Of a stretch of 64,000 nucleotides of DNA, positions 28,271 to 37,164 are shown piece by piece (the stretch's first letter is position 1; each line of letters starts with the position of its first letter). Position numbers and translations under genes: made by a program. Source of the stretch: Paraburkholderia bonniea (GTDB lineage: Bacteria; Pseudomonadota; Gammaproteobacteria; Burkholderiales; Burkholderiaceae); assembly GCF_009455625.1 (NCBI RefSeq), contig NZ_QPEQ01000001.1, positions 310,001-374,000 of the forward strand, in the 5' to 3' direction. The notes beneath the pieces were generated by a model. That model was not told where the DNA came from. It ran no database searches and saw only the letters and a program-made list of their open reading frames with translations.

Positions 28271-31200
28271 ATGCCTCTTGCCCTGCTCGATTATCTCGAT
28301 ACGCCAGCCTGGACTCGTCTGCGTCACTACATCGTCAAGCAACCACACGAGGATGGGAAGAACCGAAGCTATCTCGACCTCGACAAGATCAAGTCTGCTT
28401 CTCGTGAGCTTCAGGTGTTCGGTCTGTCTTGCCTAAAGCGTGATGAAGATCTGGTTCGGGAGCGTCGGCAGGAAACAAAAATTGTCACTAGCAGAATCAA
28501 TCAATGGCTTGGATATTATCGGGATTCCTTGCGATTTCTTGATCTCGATGGCCTTGCCCAATTCGTCGGTACGCGCAAAACCTGGTTTGGACCGCAGAAT
28601 GCGTTCTTGCCTCCTGGAAAGCTTGCCGCTGGCCGTATCCCGCTAGCCACCACCAGGACAAACGATCCCGCATGGAAAGACATCGAAGACGCCGCTGAAC
28701 AAGCCGCCCAGGCTGCGTCCAGTGCGAATGCCGATGCTGCTCTCCCGTCTGGTGCACCGGTTCTGGTTTTGCTCGGGTACGAATATAAGAAGGACGAGAA
28801 GGATATCCAGCGTGTCGTTTGTGGTTTGCCGGCCATCCTCGATCCCGATACCGGTGAGCTGTCTGGTCAGCCGTTGCCGATCATCATCAACGCCCGCAAT
28901 CTGTCCACCCCTGATCGTGAAGCTCGTGCGCCGCGCCTTGGGCGCATGCTTACCGCGACCGAAGAAGATGCGCTCGCAAGTGCCACTGCGGATATCGCGG
29001 AGGAGGACAAGAACAAAAACGAGGACGATGGCTCTACTGGTGAGTCAACTGATCCCGATGATCTTGCCGTCAACATTGAATCGGATACCGAAGTTTTGCC
29101 GAATAAACCTGCCGCCTCAAATTGGGCATTGTTCTGGGCGCGCATGAATGAAGAATTTCGCTGCTATCAGGATGAGGAGCCACGCGATCTGGTTGATCTG
29201 AGCTGGGAGAGTCCAGGCAGGCGGAATAACCGTCTGCAGTTTCTTGGTGTTGCGCCTTACACCGCTATCCCGCCCGCGAATCGCCGTCTGGTCTCGTTCG
29301 TGGACCAACTGCTCGATACGTCCGAGCCGCCTGCGTTGCTTGAACAGCTGATCGAGGCCACGTCACGCTTGCAGCATTCGCGTCCTAGTGTGCGCTGGAA
29401 TTCGGGCGAAAGCCAAAATGCACGGGGGCGGCACACAGGTCACATGGGTGGCATCTTCGGTCTAGACCGGACGCAACGACTTGCGTTATGGCAAACGACG
29501 CTCGCCAGAGACGGTAACGCCATCGCAGTGTCAGGGCCACCAGGCACGGGCAAAACGTCGATGCTCCAGGGGGTGATTGCCACTTTCGTTGTCCAGTCTG
29601 TTCTCAATGAAAAGCCTTGCGTCGTGCTTGCTGCCAGTCAGACCAATCAGGCAACGACGAACATGATCAAGGCGTTCAGCGATGACGAGCGCCTGTACAA
29701 GCCGGAGGTGCCTGTCAGCATCGAACGCCGCTGGATCGACGGTTTTCCGGCGTATGGCTCCTTTTTCCCGTCTGCTTCAAAGCTCAAGAATTCGTCGGGC
29801 ATTCCGTATCAACTCGTCAAGCGCGGCCGTTTGTACGATCCGGCACTCATCGTGTCTGGACTGGCAAAAATCGGCGGCGACGAGCACGGCTTGTCTATGG
29901 TCACAGCCGAAGAGATCCGGCCTTTCGTTGCTCAGTTTCGTGAATGCTTCGATGCCTGGCTTGCTGCGTTGGGTAAAACGACGGCGACAACCCCTGCGAA
30001 ATACCTGCGTACCCGGGTCATGCAACTGGTCGGTGCGAAGGGGTTTCTTGGTGAGGCACTGGATCTTGCCGACCAGCTATATAGCGCGCTATCGCGTGCG
30101 GCTTTTACGGATCTTTACCGCGCCACCCAGCGTCGGACCCGTTTGTCACGCCCGCTACCGAAAGATCGTGCTGGCGAGATTCAGTCACTCTCATTCGATA
30201 TCGAGCGCATGTCGAATACGAGTGCAAACATCAAGGCCTTGCTTGCCGCGCTCTTCAATCCTCCTGCTGAGACCTTGATTGATCGTCTGATCGAGAAAAT
30301 CGTCCCTCGTACCTGGCGCGCGTCGTACACGCGTGAGCTTAATCTCCTCACGCGTTTGCGCCGGATCCTGATTGATCTTGATCCCGGCACGATCCCCGCC
30401 ACGGACCGGATTGCGCTCGTTAAAGCGGGCGCTGAGCGGCTCGGCTCTCTGAGCGAGCAGATCAGTGCGCTGGAAGCGCGGCGTGCGCGATGGACCCGCT
30501 GGCAGAGCCTGCGCACTTTGGTTGAAAAGACTCGTCATGCCCAACTCGCTGGCCTTGCCGAACGCTTGGCCGACGCAGATCAGTTTTATGAAACGCTCAG
30601 TCATCTTGGGAAACTCGCGCGCAGGCATCGCGGTAAGGACTTCTCTGACGCGTTTACTGCGGGCTTTAAACAGCATCAGTCGTCGCCGTTTGACGGTACG
30701 CCGATATTCGCTCTTGGTAAAACGCTTCATACACTCCTGGGTGACGCTCGTCCTGACAATCCCGAGAGCCTTGAGAAGGTGCGTCATCAGATCGAATGTG
30801 TGCTCGATCTCACGCTGCGCTATGAAGCATTTCATCTCTCGATGCGCTATTGGGAAGCGCGCTGGTTAGAGGAGGCATCGAAGCCTCTGCCGGACAGGCC
30901 CGAGGATGAATTGCGTGTGGCGCTTGAACGTGCCGCGATGTTGTCGCCGGTGACGGTCGCTACGGTCCAGACAATTCCTGCGCTGGCGCTCTATCTCGAT
31001 GCGAATACGAGCCCACGTTATCTAACGCAGCTTGCGGATTGGCTGATCGTTGATGAAGCGGGCCAGGTGCCGCCCCATCTTGCTGTGCCAATCGCGGGTC
31101 TGGCTCGCCGGGCGCTGGTGGTGGGTGACGTAGAGCAACTCGAACCTGTCGTCGAAGTCGATCGCCGTAGCAACCTCGACTTGCGCCATCGCCATGATCT

Positions 31201-32917
31201 CAACGCGTTGACGAACGTGCATGAGCGCGATCATCTGGATGTGGAGCGTGGCAACTTCATGGCGGTTACCCAGTACGCGGCGGCGCGGCACGAAGACGTT
31301 GAGCAGGGTCGCTTCGGCGTCATGCTCAAGTATCACTATCGTTGCCGCAAGACGATCATCGAGTTCTGCAATCAACTGGTTTATGGCGCGATTGATCCGC
31401 TCGTGCCGATGATTCCCGATGCCAAACGTTTTGCCCGCTCGCCGGAAGAGGCTGTGGCCGATGAGGAATTACTGCCGCCAATGGGTTTTGTCGCTGTAGT
31501 GGGCAGGCAGACGCCGTCGAACGATAGCCAGGTCAACCTCGCTGAGGTCGACGCCATCGTTGGTTGGTTCAAGGAAAATGGCGCTGCAATCGCCAGGCGC
31601 TACGGCAAGGTTGAGCGGGCCGTTGCCGTTATTGCACCGTATGGCGCGCAGGTTGCCCGCTTGCGTACCGAACTACGCAAACTGGGTTTAAACGTCCAGG
31701 ACCCGAAGCAGCCCGCCAATGCCGCACCCGCTGAAACGGCCAGCGTTTCGCGCGAAAGTGCCGATGACACGATGGTGGTCGGCACGGTCCATTCTTTGCA
31801 AGGTGCCGAAAAAGAGGTGGTGATCTTCTCGGCCGTTAACGACGGAACAGGCAAGTCCGCGTTTATTGATCGCAAGAAATCCATGCTCAACGTCGCTGTG
31901 TCCCGAGCGAAGCACAGCTTCATCGCTTTCGGTCATCCCGATGTGATCCTGAAACGCGGCATGCTCCCGGGCGGGGTACTCGGCCGCTATCTACGCGAGC
32001 ATGGCTGGAGGCTTTATCCGCGTGATCTTGTCGTGCTTGAAAGCCCGTCGAAGGTCCCGCTGGTGCAGCAAGCCTTTGGTCTTCTCGCTCAAGGTATTTC
32101 CACGGGGGGCCATTTGCGCGAAGTCGATATTCGCGCAGACGGCACGCCATCGTGGACGCCAAAGCCGAACGCCGAAACGCTGCTTGCTGCGTTGCAGGCA
32201 TTTACCGGTTACGGCCCGCGCCACTACGACCAGATCTGGCTTGCCACAGACGACGACCGCGAAGGCGAGGCGATCGCCTGGCATGTGATGGATCTCGCGC
32301 GGAAATCGCTTCCCGATGTGGCTCAGTCCGTCTTCAGGCGCATGCGCTTCTATGCGATGTCGCCCGAGGCGATGCGAGAGGGAATGGCATTCGGTTCGAT
32401 GGGGGTTGATCCGCAACGCGTGCGTGCCGCTCTTTCCCGTGCGATCGCGGACGCTTATATCGCACGTGAGATTGAAGCGGCCACGGGCACGCGCAGCGGC
32501 CGTGTTTCTTCCGCGTTGCTCGATGAAATTGATCATCTGGAGATCGAGCGCACTGCGCCGAGAAAGATCGAAGCCATTGACGTGTCGCTTCCTGAGCGCG
32601 ATGGTCTGGTTCGCCTGGTACGTCTGGATAATGACGAGCCACTCGGCCAGGCTTGCGGCATTCCCGCTGCCGGGAACCTGTCGAGTCACACGGGAGTTGC
32701 TGCTGGAATGAGCGTTGAGGTCGAGGCAATTTCTCTTACGTGGGAAGAGCCAGATGCCCCTCAAACGACCACGGCCGAGGTGCTGCGCCGCCTCGTCGAT
32801 GATTTGCATCTGGAACCCGCCCAGGCGATGGATGTCCTGCAGGTGCTTTACACCGGTGAGCCAGACGCTAGCCAATCTGAAGACGAAGTCGAAGTCGAAG
32901 GCACAGACAACGCATGA
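28271..32917 (+). CDS. UPF1-like SF1 helicase fused to the TOPRIM half of a type IA topoisomerase
   Basis: About 1548 residues. Residues 1-400 are unassigned. SF1 motifs follow: Walker A GPPGTGKT (422-429), DEAGQ (928-932, UPF1/Dna2 type), VVGDVEQLEPV, GTVHSLQGAEKE near 1170 and LNVAVSRAKH. About 500 mostly helical residues sit between Walker A and DEAGQ. Then comes a type IA topoisomerase TOPRIM domain: VVLESPSK (Glu1257), GHLREV and ATDDDREGEAIAWH (Asp1327, Asp1329, Glu1331). Next are RVRAALSRAIADAYIA, GRVSSALLDEI and TTTAEVLRRLVDDL with AMDVLQVLYTGE, all as in TopA. The chain stops just before where the catalytic Tyr should be; that motif opens the next gene through an ATGA overlap. The start is uncertain: a TTG at 28241 is also in frame, and upstream coding in another frame suggests a shift. 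Confidence 0.85.
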   Translation: MPLALLDYLDTPAWTRLRHYIVKQPHEDGKNRSYLDLDKIKSASRELQVFGLSCLKRDEDLVRERRQETKIVTSRINQWLGYYRDSLRFLDLDGLAQFVGTRKTWFGPQNAFLPPGKLAAGRIPLATTRTNDPAWKDIEDAAEQAAQAASSANADAALPSGAPVLVLLGYEYKKDEKDIQRVVCGLPAILDPDTGELSGQPLPIIINARNLSTPDREARAPRLGRMLTATEEDALASATADIAEEDKNKNEDDGSTGESTDPDDLAVNIESDTEVLPNKPAASNWALFWARMNEEFRCYQDEEPRDLVDLSWESPGRRNNRLQFLGVAPYTAIPPANRRLVSFVDQLLDTSEPPALLEQLIEATSRLQHSRPSVRWNSGESQNARGRHTGHMGGIFGLDRTQRLALWQTTLARDGNAIAVSGPPGTGKTSMLQGVIATFVVQSVLNEKPCVVLAASQTNQATTNMIKAFSDDERLYKPEVPVSIERRWIDGFPAYGSFFPSASKLKNSSGIPYQLVKRGRLYDPALIVSGLAKIGGDEHGLSMVTAEEIRPFVAQFRECFDAWLAALGKTTATTPAKYLRTRVMQLVGAKGFLGEALDLADQLYSALSRAAFTDLYRATQRRTRLSRPLPKDRAGEIQSLSFDIERMSNTSANIKALLAALFNPPAETLIDRLIEKIVPRTWRASYTRELNLLTRLRRILIDLDPGTIPATDRIALVKAGAERLGSLSEQISALEARRARWTRWQSLRTLVEKTRHAQLAGLAERLADADQFYETLSHLGKLARRHRGKDFSDAFTAGFKQHQSSPFDGTPIFALGKTLHTLLGDARPDNPESLEKVRHQIECVLDLTLRYEAFHLSMRYWEARWLEEASKPLPDRPEDELRVALERAAMLSPVTVATVQTIPALALYLDANTSPRYLTQLADWLIVDEAGQVPPHLAVPIAGLARRALVVGDVEQLEPVVEVDRRSNLDLRHRHDLNALTNVHERDHLDVERGNFMAVTQYAAARHEDVEQGRFGVMLKYHYRCRKTIIEFCNQLVYGAIDPLVPMIPDAKRFARSPEEAVADEELLPPMGFVAVVGRQTPSNDSQVNLAEVDAIVGWFKENGAAIARRYGKVERAVAVIAPYGAQVARLRTELRKLGLNVQDPKQPANAAPAETASVSRESADDTMVVGTVHSLQGAEKEVVIFSAVNDGTGKSAFIDRKKSMLNVAVSRAKHSFIAFGHPDVILKRGMLPGGVLGRYLREHGWRLYPRDLVVLESPSKVPLVQQAFGLLAQGISTGGHLREVDIRADGTPSWTPKPNAETLLAALQAFTGYGPRHYDQIWLATDDDREGEAIAWHVMDLARKSLPDVAQSVFRRMRFYAMSPEAMREGMAFGSMGVDPQRVRAALSRAIADAYIAREIEAATGTRSGRVSSALLDEIDHLEIERTAPRKIEAIDVSLPERDGLVRLVRLDNDEPLGQACGIPAAGNLSSHTGVAAGMSVEVEAISLTWEEPDAPQTTTAEVLRRLVDDLHLEPAQAMDVLQVLYTGEPDASQSEDEVEVEGTDNA

Positions 32918-33753
32918 ACGGTCTTGTCAGCTATCCCCGCACAGAGGGGACAACACTCGGCGATGTGCCTCGCGCTGCGTTTGCCAACCTGCCGGAGCCA
33001 CTTCGCTCACGCGTCATTGCCCGTGAGCGCCACAGGCGTGATGCTTTTGCTGCCGCGAATCCTGGCAAGGAGTTTCTCGTGCGGGCCTATGTTTCCCCTG
33101 AGAAATTTGCCGAAGTGAGGGATGCGTTCATTCACGATGATGACGCGGCCCTGCGCGGGTTTCCTGAACCGGGTGCACAAGCTGGCAGCGTGCCGGTGTA
33201 TTCGTTTGCGCTCGATTCCAGCGTTAATGAAACTTCTGAGGCTATGCGTAGCCTGTTTCGTTTTGATGATCCCAAGCGCAAAGGCGATGTGCACGAGCGT
33301 TTGCTCAATACGTTCCAGCACAACATTCGCTCAGCACAGGAACTCTCTGATGACACCGTGGTATGGCGCTTCATTGGCGCGAACTACACGCCGCAGAAAG
33401 ATGGCCGCACTGCCTTTACCTGCAACAAGATAGGCGGTGACTTCTGGGGCATCGGGCCGATTCCTCACAGTGAAGCTCACTGGCGCTCGTCGTGCGCTAT
33501 TCCCGGCACGTGGAATGGCGATGGCGGCTACGTTGCTTTCAGGCTGGGCGATTTGCCGATGCCTGTTCGCAGCATCTTTCGTGATGGGCTGTATGGGCAG
33601 ACCGCGCCTCAATCAAGCATGGCACCTGGACATTACTTCCCTGGCGGTGCAGAACAATTGATCGTAGATGCACGCCGGTTAGATACCTCGCCTGAGGCCA
33701 AGACCTTCTTCGCTTTTATTCCGATCCAACGTTCGGCCTGGAATCAATCGTGA
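32914..33753 (+). CDS. Protein beginning with the catalytic-tyrosine motif of a type IA topoisomerase
   Basis: 279 residues. It opens MNGLVSYPRTEGTT, equivalent to the GLITYMRTDST of TopA, with Tyr7 in the place of the DNA-linking tyrosine and Arg9 following. The next roughly 25 residues fit the RxSDEA region loosely. The remainder (about 40-279) matches no family I recognise; it contains TAFTCNKIGGDFWGIGPIPH, a Trp/Gly-rich stretch and a C-terminal KTFFAFIPIQRSAW. The ATG overlaps the stop of the helicase-TOPRIM gene (ATGA) and its own stop overlaps the next GTG (GTGA), so translation is coupled on both sides. A split topoisomerase subunit is the best reading, pending experiment. Confidence 0.75.
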   Translation: MNGLVSYPRTEGTTLGDVPRAAFANLPEPLRSRVIARERHRRDAFAAANPGKEFLVRAYVSPEKFAEVRDAFIHDDDAALRGFPEPGAQAGSVPVYSFALDSSVNETSEAMRSLFRFDDPKRKGDVHERLLNTFQHNIRSAQELSDDTVVWRFIGANYTPQKDGRTAFTCNKIGGDFWGIGPIPHSEAHWRSSCAIPGTWNGDGGYVAFRLGDLPMPVRSIFRDGLYGQTAPQSSMAPGHYFPGGAEQLIVDARRLDTSPEAKTFFAFIPIQRSAWNQS

Positions 33754-34217
33754 GCGCTCAAGCTCTTGCCCAAAGCGCGGACTCTTTGCGTGAGCACCTT
33801 GTCCTGCTGCAGTCTGCGCTCAAAGAGATGCAGCAGAACGAGGCGAAGCGTGCGATAGCCGCTGGATATTCACCGGCTTCGTTGTCAGTTGGGCCGCTGG
33901 ATCAATGGATCTATGTGCTTGAGACGCACTTGCAGGCGTGTCCACCTGTGCCCCGAAACTGGAATGACACCGGCATGGTGGTTGCCTACGCGCGCTACCT
34001 GGATTTCCTAATCGACCAGATACACACCGATGCCCGGTACACCACTGAGATGGATTTTCGCTGGAGCAAGATTTGGCGCACGCAAGCCGAACCGGATTGG
34101 GAAGCGATGCTTAGCCTGGTTCAATATCTTCTCGATGCCGTGCCACGCGACCAGCGCCTTGAGCAGATTCGCACCGGTTTGCACGAGAACATCAGTCACA
34201 TCCCACCCAAAGACTGA
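33750..34217 (+). CDS. Small helical protein of the helicase-topoisomerase operon, unknown function
   Basis: 155 residues beginning with GTG as part of a GTGA overlap with the preceding gene. No motif or family recognised. It looks mostly helical, with a possible coiled coil at residues 10-40 (REHLVLLQSALKEMQQNEAK), followed by a Trp/Tyr-rich stretch (LDQWIYVLETHLQACPPVP, RWSKIWRTQAEPDW). No signal peptide or membrane segment. It ends five bases before the next gene, so it belongs to the same four-gene unit and may be an assembly or regulatory subunit. Confidence 0.6.
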   Translation: MSAQALAQSADSLREHLVLLQSALKEMQQNEAKRAIAAGYSPASLSVGPLDQWIYVLETHLQACPPVPRNWNDTGMVVAYARYLDFLIDQIHTDARYTTEMDFRWSKIWRTQAEPDWEAMLSLVQYLLDAVPRDQRLEQIRTGLHENISHIPPKD

Positions 34218-34222
34218 AGCTG

Positions 34223-35230
34223 ATGGGTACGCTTAATCCACATCCCATGATCCTGCCGCACGTCGCGCGGGATGCCCCTGAGCTGGCGGCTTTCGATGCC
34301 ACTACTCGTCGAGTGTTCACCGTGGTGTACGACATGATGGATGGCTACGCGAGTGAGCCGCCCGTCTGGCAAGTCACCCGTTATCTCGTAGCAGCAGGAA
34401 GCCTGCTCTTTGGTGCGGAATCGCGTTTGGCACTAGAACCTGGCTGGCGGGCTGTAGCGTCCCTTGCCCATATCTCATTGCCATCAACCGGCTTACCCTC
34501 GCCAGGGCCCGGTGAAATCCACCCGGGCGAGGCAACACTCGTCTGGCATGGCTATGCTGATGTCGCCCAGATGAAGCTGAGCCTTGGGGATTTCATCGTC
34601 CACATGGAGAAGGCTGGACTTGGACGCCCTTCGACTTATGCAAGGCACGCGCAGAATTTGCTGAAGACTGGGCTAATCGAAGGCTCGAATGATGTTCGCT
34701 TGTCCAGACGTGGACACAAGCTCCTTGCCGGAATTCGCGCAAGCTCAGCCGCGCGGTTCAACGCAGCGTTTTGCCGGAAGTTCCTTAACGACCTTGATGC
34801 CATCGAATCCGGTGCACTCTCCACGGCCAAAGCGCTTGCCGGATGGCTGTCCGTCGAGCACGCCAACCATGCAACTGACTGGCTAGATACCCTGCAGATC
34901 GAAGGCGATCTCGCCGCGCTCACCTACGAAGCGCGGGAAGGAGCAGATCGGTCCACGATCTTCTGGCCTGCCGGGGCACTTCCGGCGGAGCTTGATCCGG
35001 AACAAATGCTTGCTCAAGACTCACCCGAGCGCCAGATACGTCGTGAACTGAATGAAGATGCAGCGGATTGCTCGATGGACTGGTTGCAGATGTCAGTTGC
35101 AGAGCGTCGAGACAAACGCATTGATCTCTGCGCTGAGCGTGAGGGCATCGCAGCCGGTGAATGGCAAAAAAAGTACCAGTTCGATTTGCTTCAGCGCTGG
35201 CTGGTGGGATGGGTGATAGACGAGGTTTAA
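34223..35230 (+). CDS. C-terminal part of a split type IA topoisomerase
   Basis: 335 residues. NPHPMILPH at residues 5-13 resembles the H-x-A-I-x-PT segment that follows the active Tyr in TopA/TopB proteins. A stretch like the gate domain follows (RRVFTVVYDMMDG, LLFGAESRLALEPGWRAV). The strongest match is LGDFIVHMEKAGLGRPSTYA (121-140), then LLKTGLIEGSNDVRLSRRGH. This is the family motif LIKxLEExGIGRPSTYA followed by RGY and PTxxG. Residues 190-335 are not recognised; no zinc ribbon is present. It completes, in trans, the core begun in the first and second genes. Start ATG at 34223, with only a weak ribosome-binding site. Confidence 0.75.
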   Translation: MGTLNPHPMILPHVARDAPELAAFDATTRRVFTVVYDMMDGYASEPPVWQVTRYLVAAGSLLFGAESRLALEPGWRAVASLAHISLPSTGLPSPGPGEIHPGEATLVWHGYADVAQMKLSLGDFIVHMEKAGLGRPSTYARHAQNLLKTGLIEGSNDVRLSRRGHKLLAGIRASSAARFNAAFCRKFLNDLDAIESGALSTAKALAGWLSVEHANHATDWLDTLQIEGDLAALTYEAREGADRSTIFWPAGALPAELDPEQMLAQDSPERQIRRELNEDAADCSMDWLQMSVAERRDKRIDLCAEREGIAAGEWQKKYQFDLLQRWLVGWVIDEV

Positions 35231-35943
35231 AACAATGCCGGGAAGGTCGAAGGATTTTGGTTGTTTTCAGGCCTCTCGATGCTAAACAGGCGCATCGTTT
35301 TTATAGCGCTTCTCGATCATGCTAGCTAGCCGGGCTTTAAGCTTTTGCTTAACTTAAGTTTTAAATGTGTCTAATTAAGCTAATTGATAAGAATGATAAA
35401 AATGCTTGGCTAGATGAATATTTCTTGCCTCGCGAACTGTCCGGAGGGAGCTTTAAGGCAGCGTGGAATTTAAGAGCGATCCCGGAAAATTTCTGCACTA
35501 ATTCATAAAGCATCAAATCGCCTTTAAGGTTTGTAAACGTGTGATTTGCCAAGACTTAAATCCATCTATTTCTCCTTGAAAAACGCCGCGTGTCTCCTAG
35601 ACTGAGCAGCAGTCCAGGATATCTCAAAAATATTAAGAAATTTGAATACATTGCATTGCACTTACGAGAGTTGTGTCGCGCTTGGTCGATTTAGAACTAG
35701 AAGTTGACTGAGGCATGAATGCCAGGTTCAAGCTGATAAAGATCATCGTGTGTCTAAGCTTTAGCTGATTCGCTTGCCAGGCATTAGCTTAAAAAGCGAC
35801 CGGTCGAACAGATGCGCGGCATCAGCAGTAGCCGGTTAAATCCCGGTCATCTCTGCCTTAAAGAAGCCAATACATATCCTGCCATGATGAAGAAAGAAGA
35901 AAACTTTGTTTAACCGCTCCTTACTTGATGCAGGAGACATCGT
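35231..35943. other. AT-rich spacer at the right side of the island
   Basis: About 700 bases with many stops and lower GC than the flanking genes. A 63-codon minus-strand frame (35361-35552) would need a TTG start and has no recognisable product. I found no copy of the tRNA-Arg 3' end that would mark an attachment site. AGGAGA at 35932-35937 is the ribosome-binding site of the next gene. Confidence 0.5.
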
Positions 35944-37110
35944 ATGCAACCGCAACGCACACTTTTAAAGCTGGCTCTCATCGCAAGTGCACTGTTGGGC
36001 GCTAGCACTGTGCAGGCCCAAACGACTGCAATGATTGACCAGGGACTAGGCACCTCAATCGGCAGCATTCACACCAATCCGGGTCAACCGGACGATACGG
36101 TGTTGCCCATTCCTGGCGGTCAGGTCGTCATGATTAATTCCAGTGGAACACGCACCGGGATCAGTGATTTCGGCAATGCCGCGCAGGGTCCGGTAAGCAG
36201 CGGTTATCTCGGGAGTGCGACTTGGGTGTCGTCTGGGCTGCTAGGTCTGGGTGGCAGCAGTCTGGCGGTCACCGATGCATTTGCCGGTACCAATGGACAG
36301 GGCGCTCTGTTTGCGGTGAACCCCAGTAGCGGACAGCGGACGCTTCTCAGCGATTTCGGCAATGTCTCGCAGGGCCCTGTGGGAAAGACCCCAGTTGGGG
36401 TCGCCTATGCCAGTGGGCTGTTGGGATTGGGTAGCAAGCTCTATGTCGTTGATAACAACGCGGGCACTGGCCACCATGGCGCGATCTTTGCGGTTGATCC
36501 GGCCACCGGGAAGCGAACTTTATTCAGCGATTTTGGTAACAGTGCACAAGGCGCGACAGGCGTGAATCCGATTGCCATTGCGGTGATGCCTGCGGGGGTA
36601 TTGAGTGTGCTGGGCGTCAATGCGGGTCTGGTCGTGCTGGATGACGATGCGGGTACCACTGAAGCAGGCGCGGTCTTTGTCGTGAATCTCCAGGGGCAGC
36701 GCACTTTGCTCAGTGACTTTGGTAGCAGCGCGCAAGGCCAGCCGATTCATGGTGCGCAGGTGATCGCCGTGACGCCAACCTTGCTGGGCGCTTCGATTCT
36801 GGTGGCAGACGATCTTGGTGGTACGGACGAACAAGGTGCGCTATGGCGCATTGCCAGCAGTGGTACGCGCACGATGATCAGTGATTTTGGCAATAGTGTG
36901 CAGGGCCCTCAGGGGTTTGGCCCGAGCGGAATGACACCAACTGCTGATGGCAGTGGGAATGTCCTTGTGACAGCGGGCACTGGTACGGACGCTCCGTTTC
37001 AGGCACAGGTTTTCCTGGTCAAGCCGAATGGACAGCGGATGAGTTATAGCGATTGCTCTGTGACGGCCAAGGGGCCGTGCAGCCAACCCACAGCAATCAC
37101 CCTGCGCTGA
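35944..37110 (+). CDS. Secreted six-repeat protein, probable beta-propeller
   Basis: 388 residues with a clear signal peptide (LKLALIASALLGASTVQA, cleavage near VQA-QT). The mature part holds six repeats of roughly 50-60 residues. They centre on G-R-T-x-x-S-DFGN-x-x-QGP, for example GTRTGISDFGNAAQGP, GQRTLLSDFGNVSQGP and GTRTMISDFGNSVQGP, each preceded by GAxFxVxPxxG-like strands. The last repeat is altered (SYSDCSVTAKGPC) and holds the only two cysteines, possibly a disulfide that closes the ring. The pattern suits a six-bladed propeller of NHL-like type. No enzyme motif is recognised. AGGAGA lies six bases before the ATG. Confidence 0.7.
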   Translation: MQPQRTLLKLALIASALLGASTVQAQTTAMIDQGLGTSIGSIHTNPGQPDDTVLPIPGGQVVMINSSGTRTGISDFGNAAQGPVSSGYLGSATWVSSGLLGLGGSSLAVTDAFAGTNGQGALFAVNPSSGQRTLLSDFGNVSQGPVGKTPVGVAYASGLLGLGSKLYVVDNNAGTGHHGAIFAVDPATGKRTLFSDFGNSAQGATGVNPIAIAVMPAGVLSVLGVNAGLVVLDDDAGTTEAGAVFVVNLQGQRTLLSDFGSSAQGQPIHGAQVIAVTPTLLGASILVADDLGGTDEQGALWRIASSGTRTMISDFGNSVQGPQGFGPSGMTPTADGSGNVLVTAGTGTDAPFQAQVFLVKPNGQRMSYSDCSVTAKGPCSQPTAITLR

Positions 37111-37164
37111 TTCTGACGAGCGAGATAGCCCGTACTCCGTGAGCAAACATTAAGGAGCTGCAAC

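Noticed and set aside
31991..32875. 294-codon minus-strand frame opposite the TOPRIM region
   Set aside because: The plus strand carries exact topoisomerase motifs across this interval.
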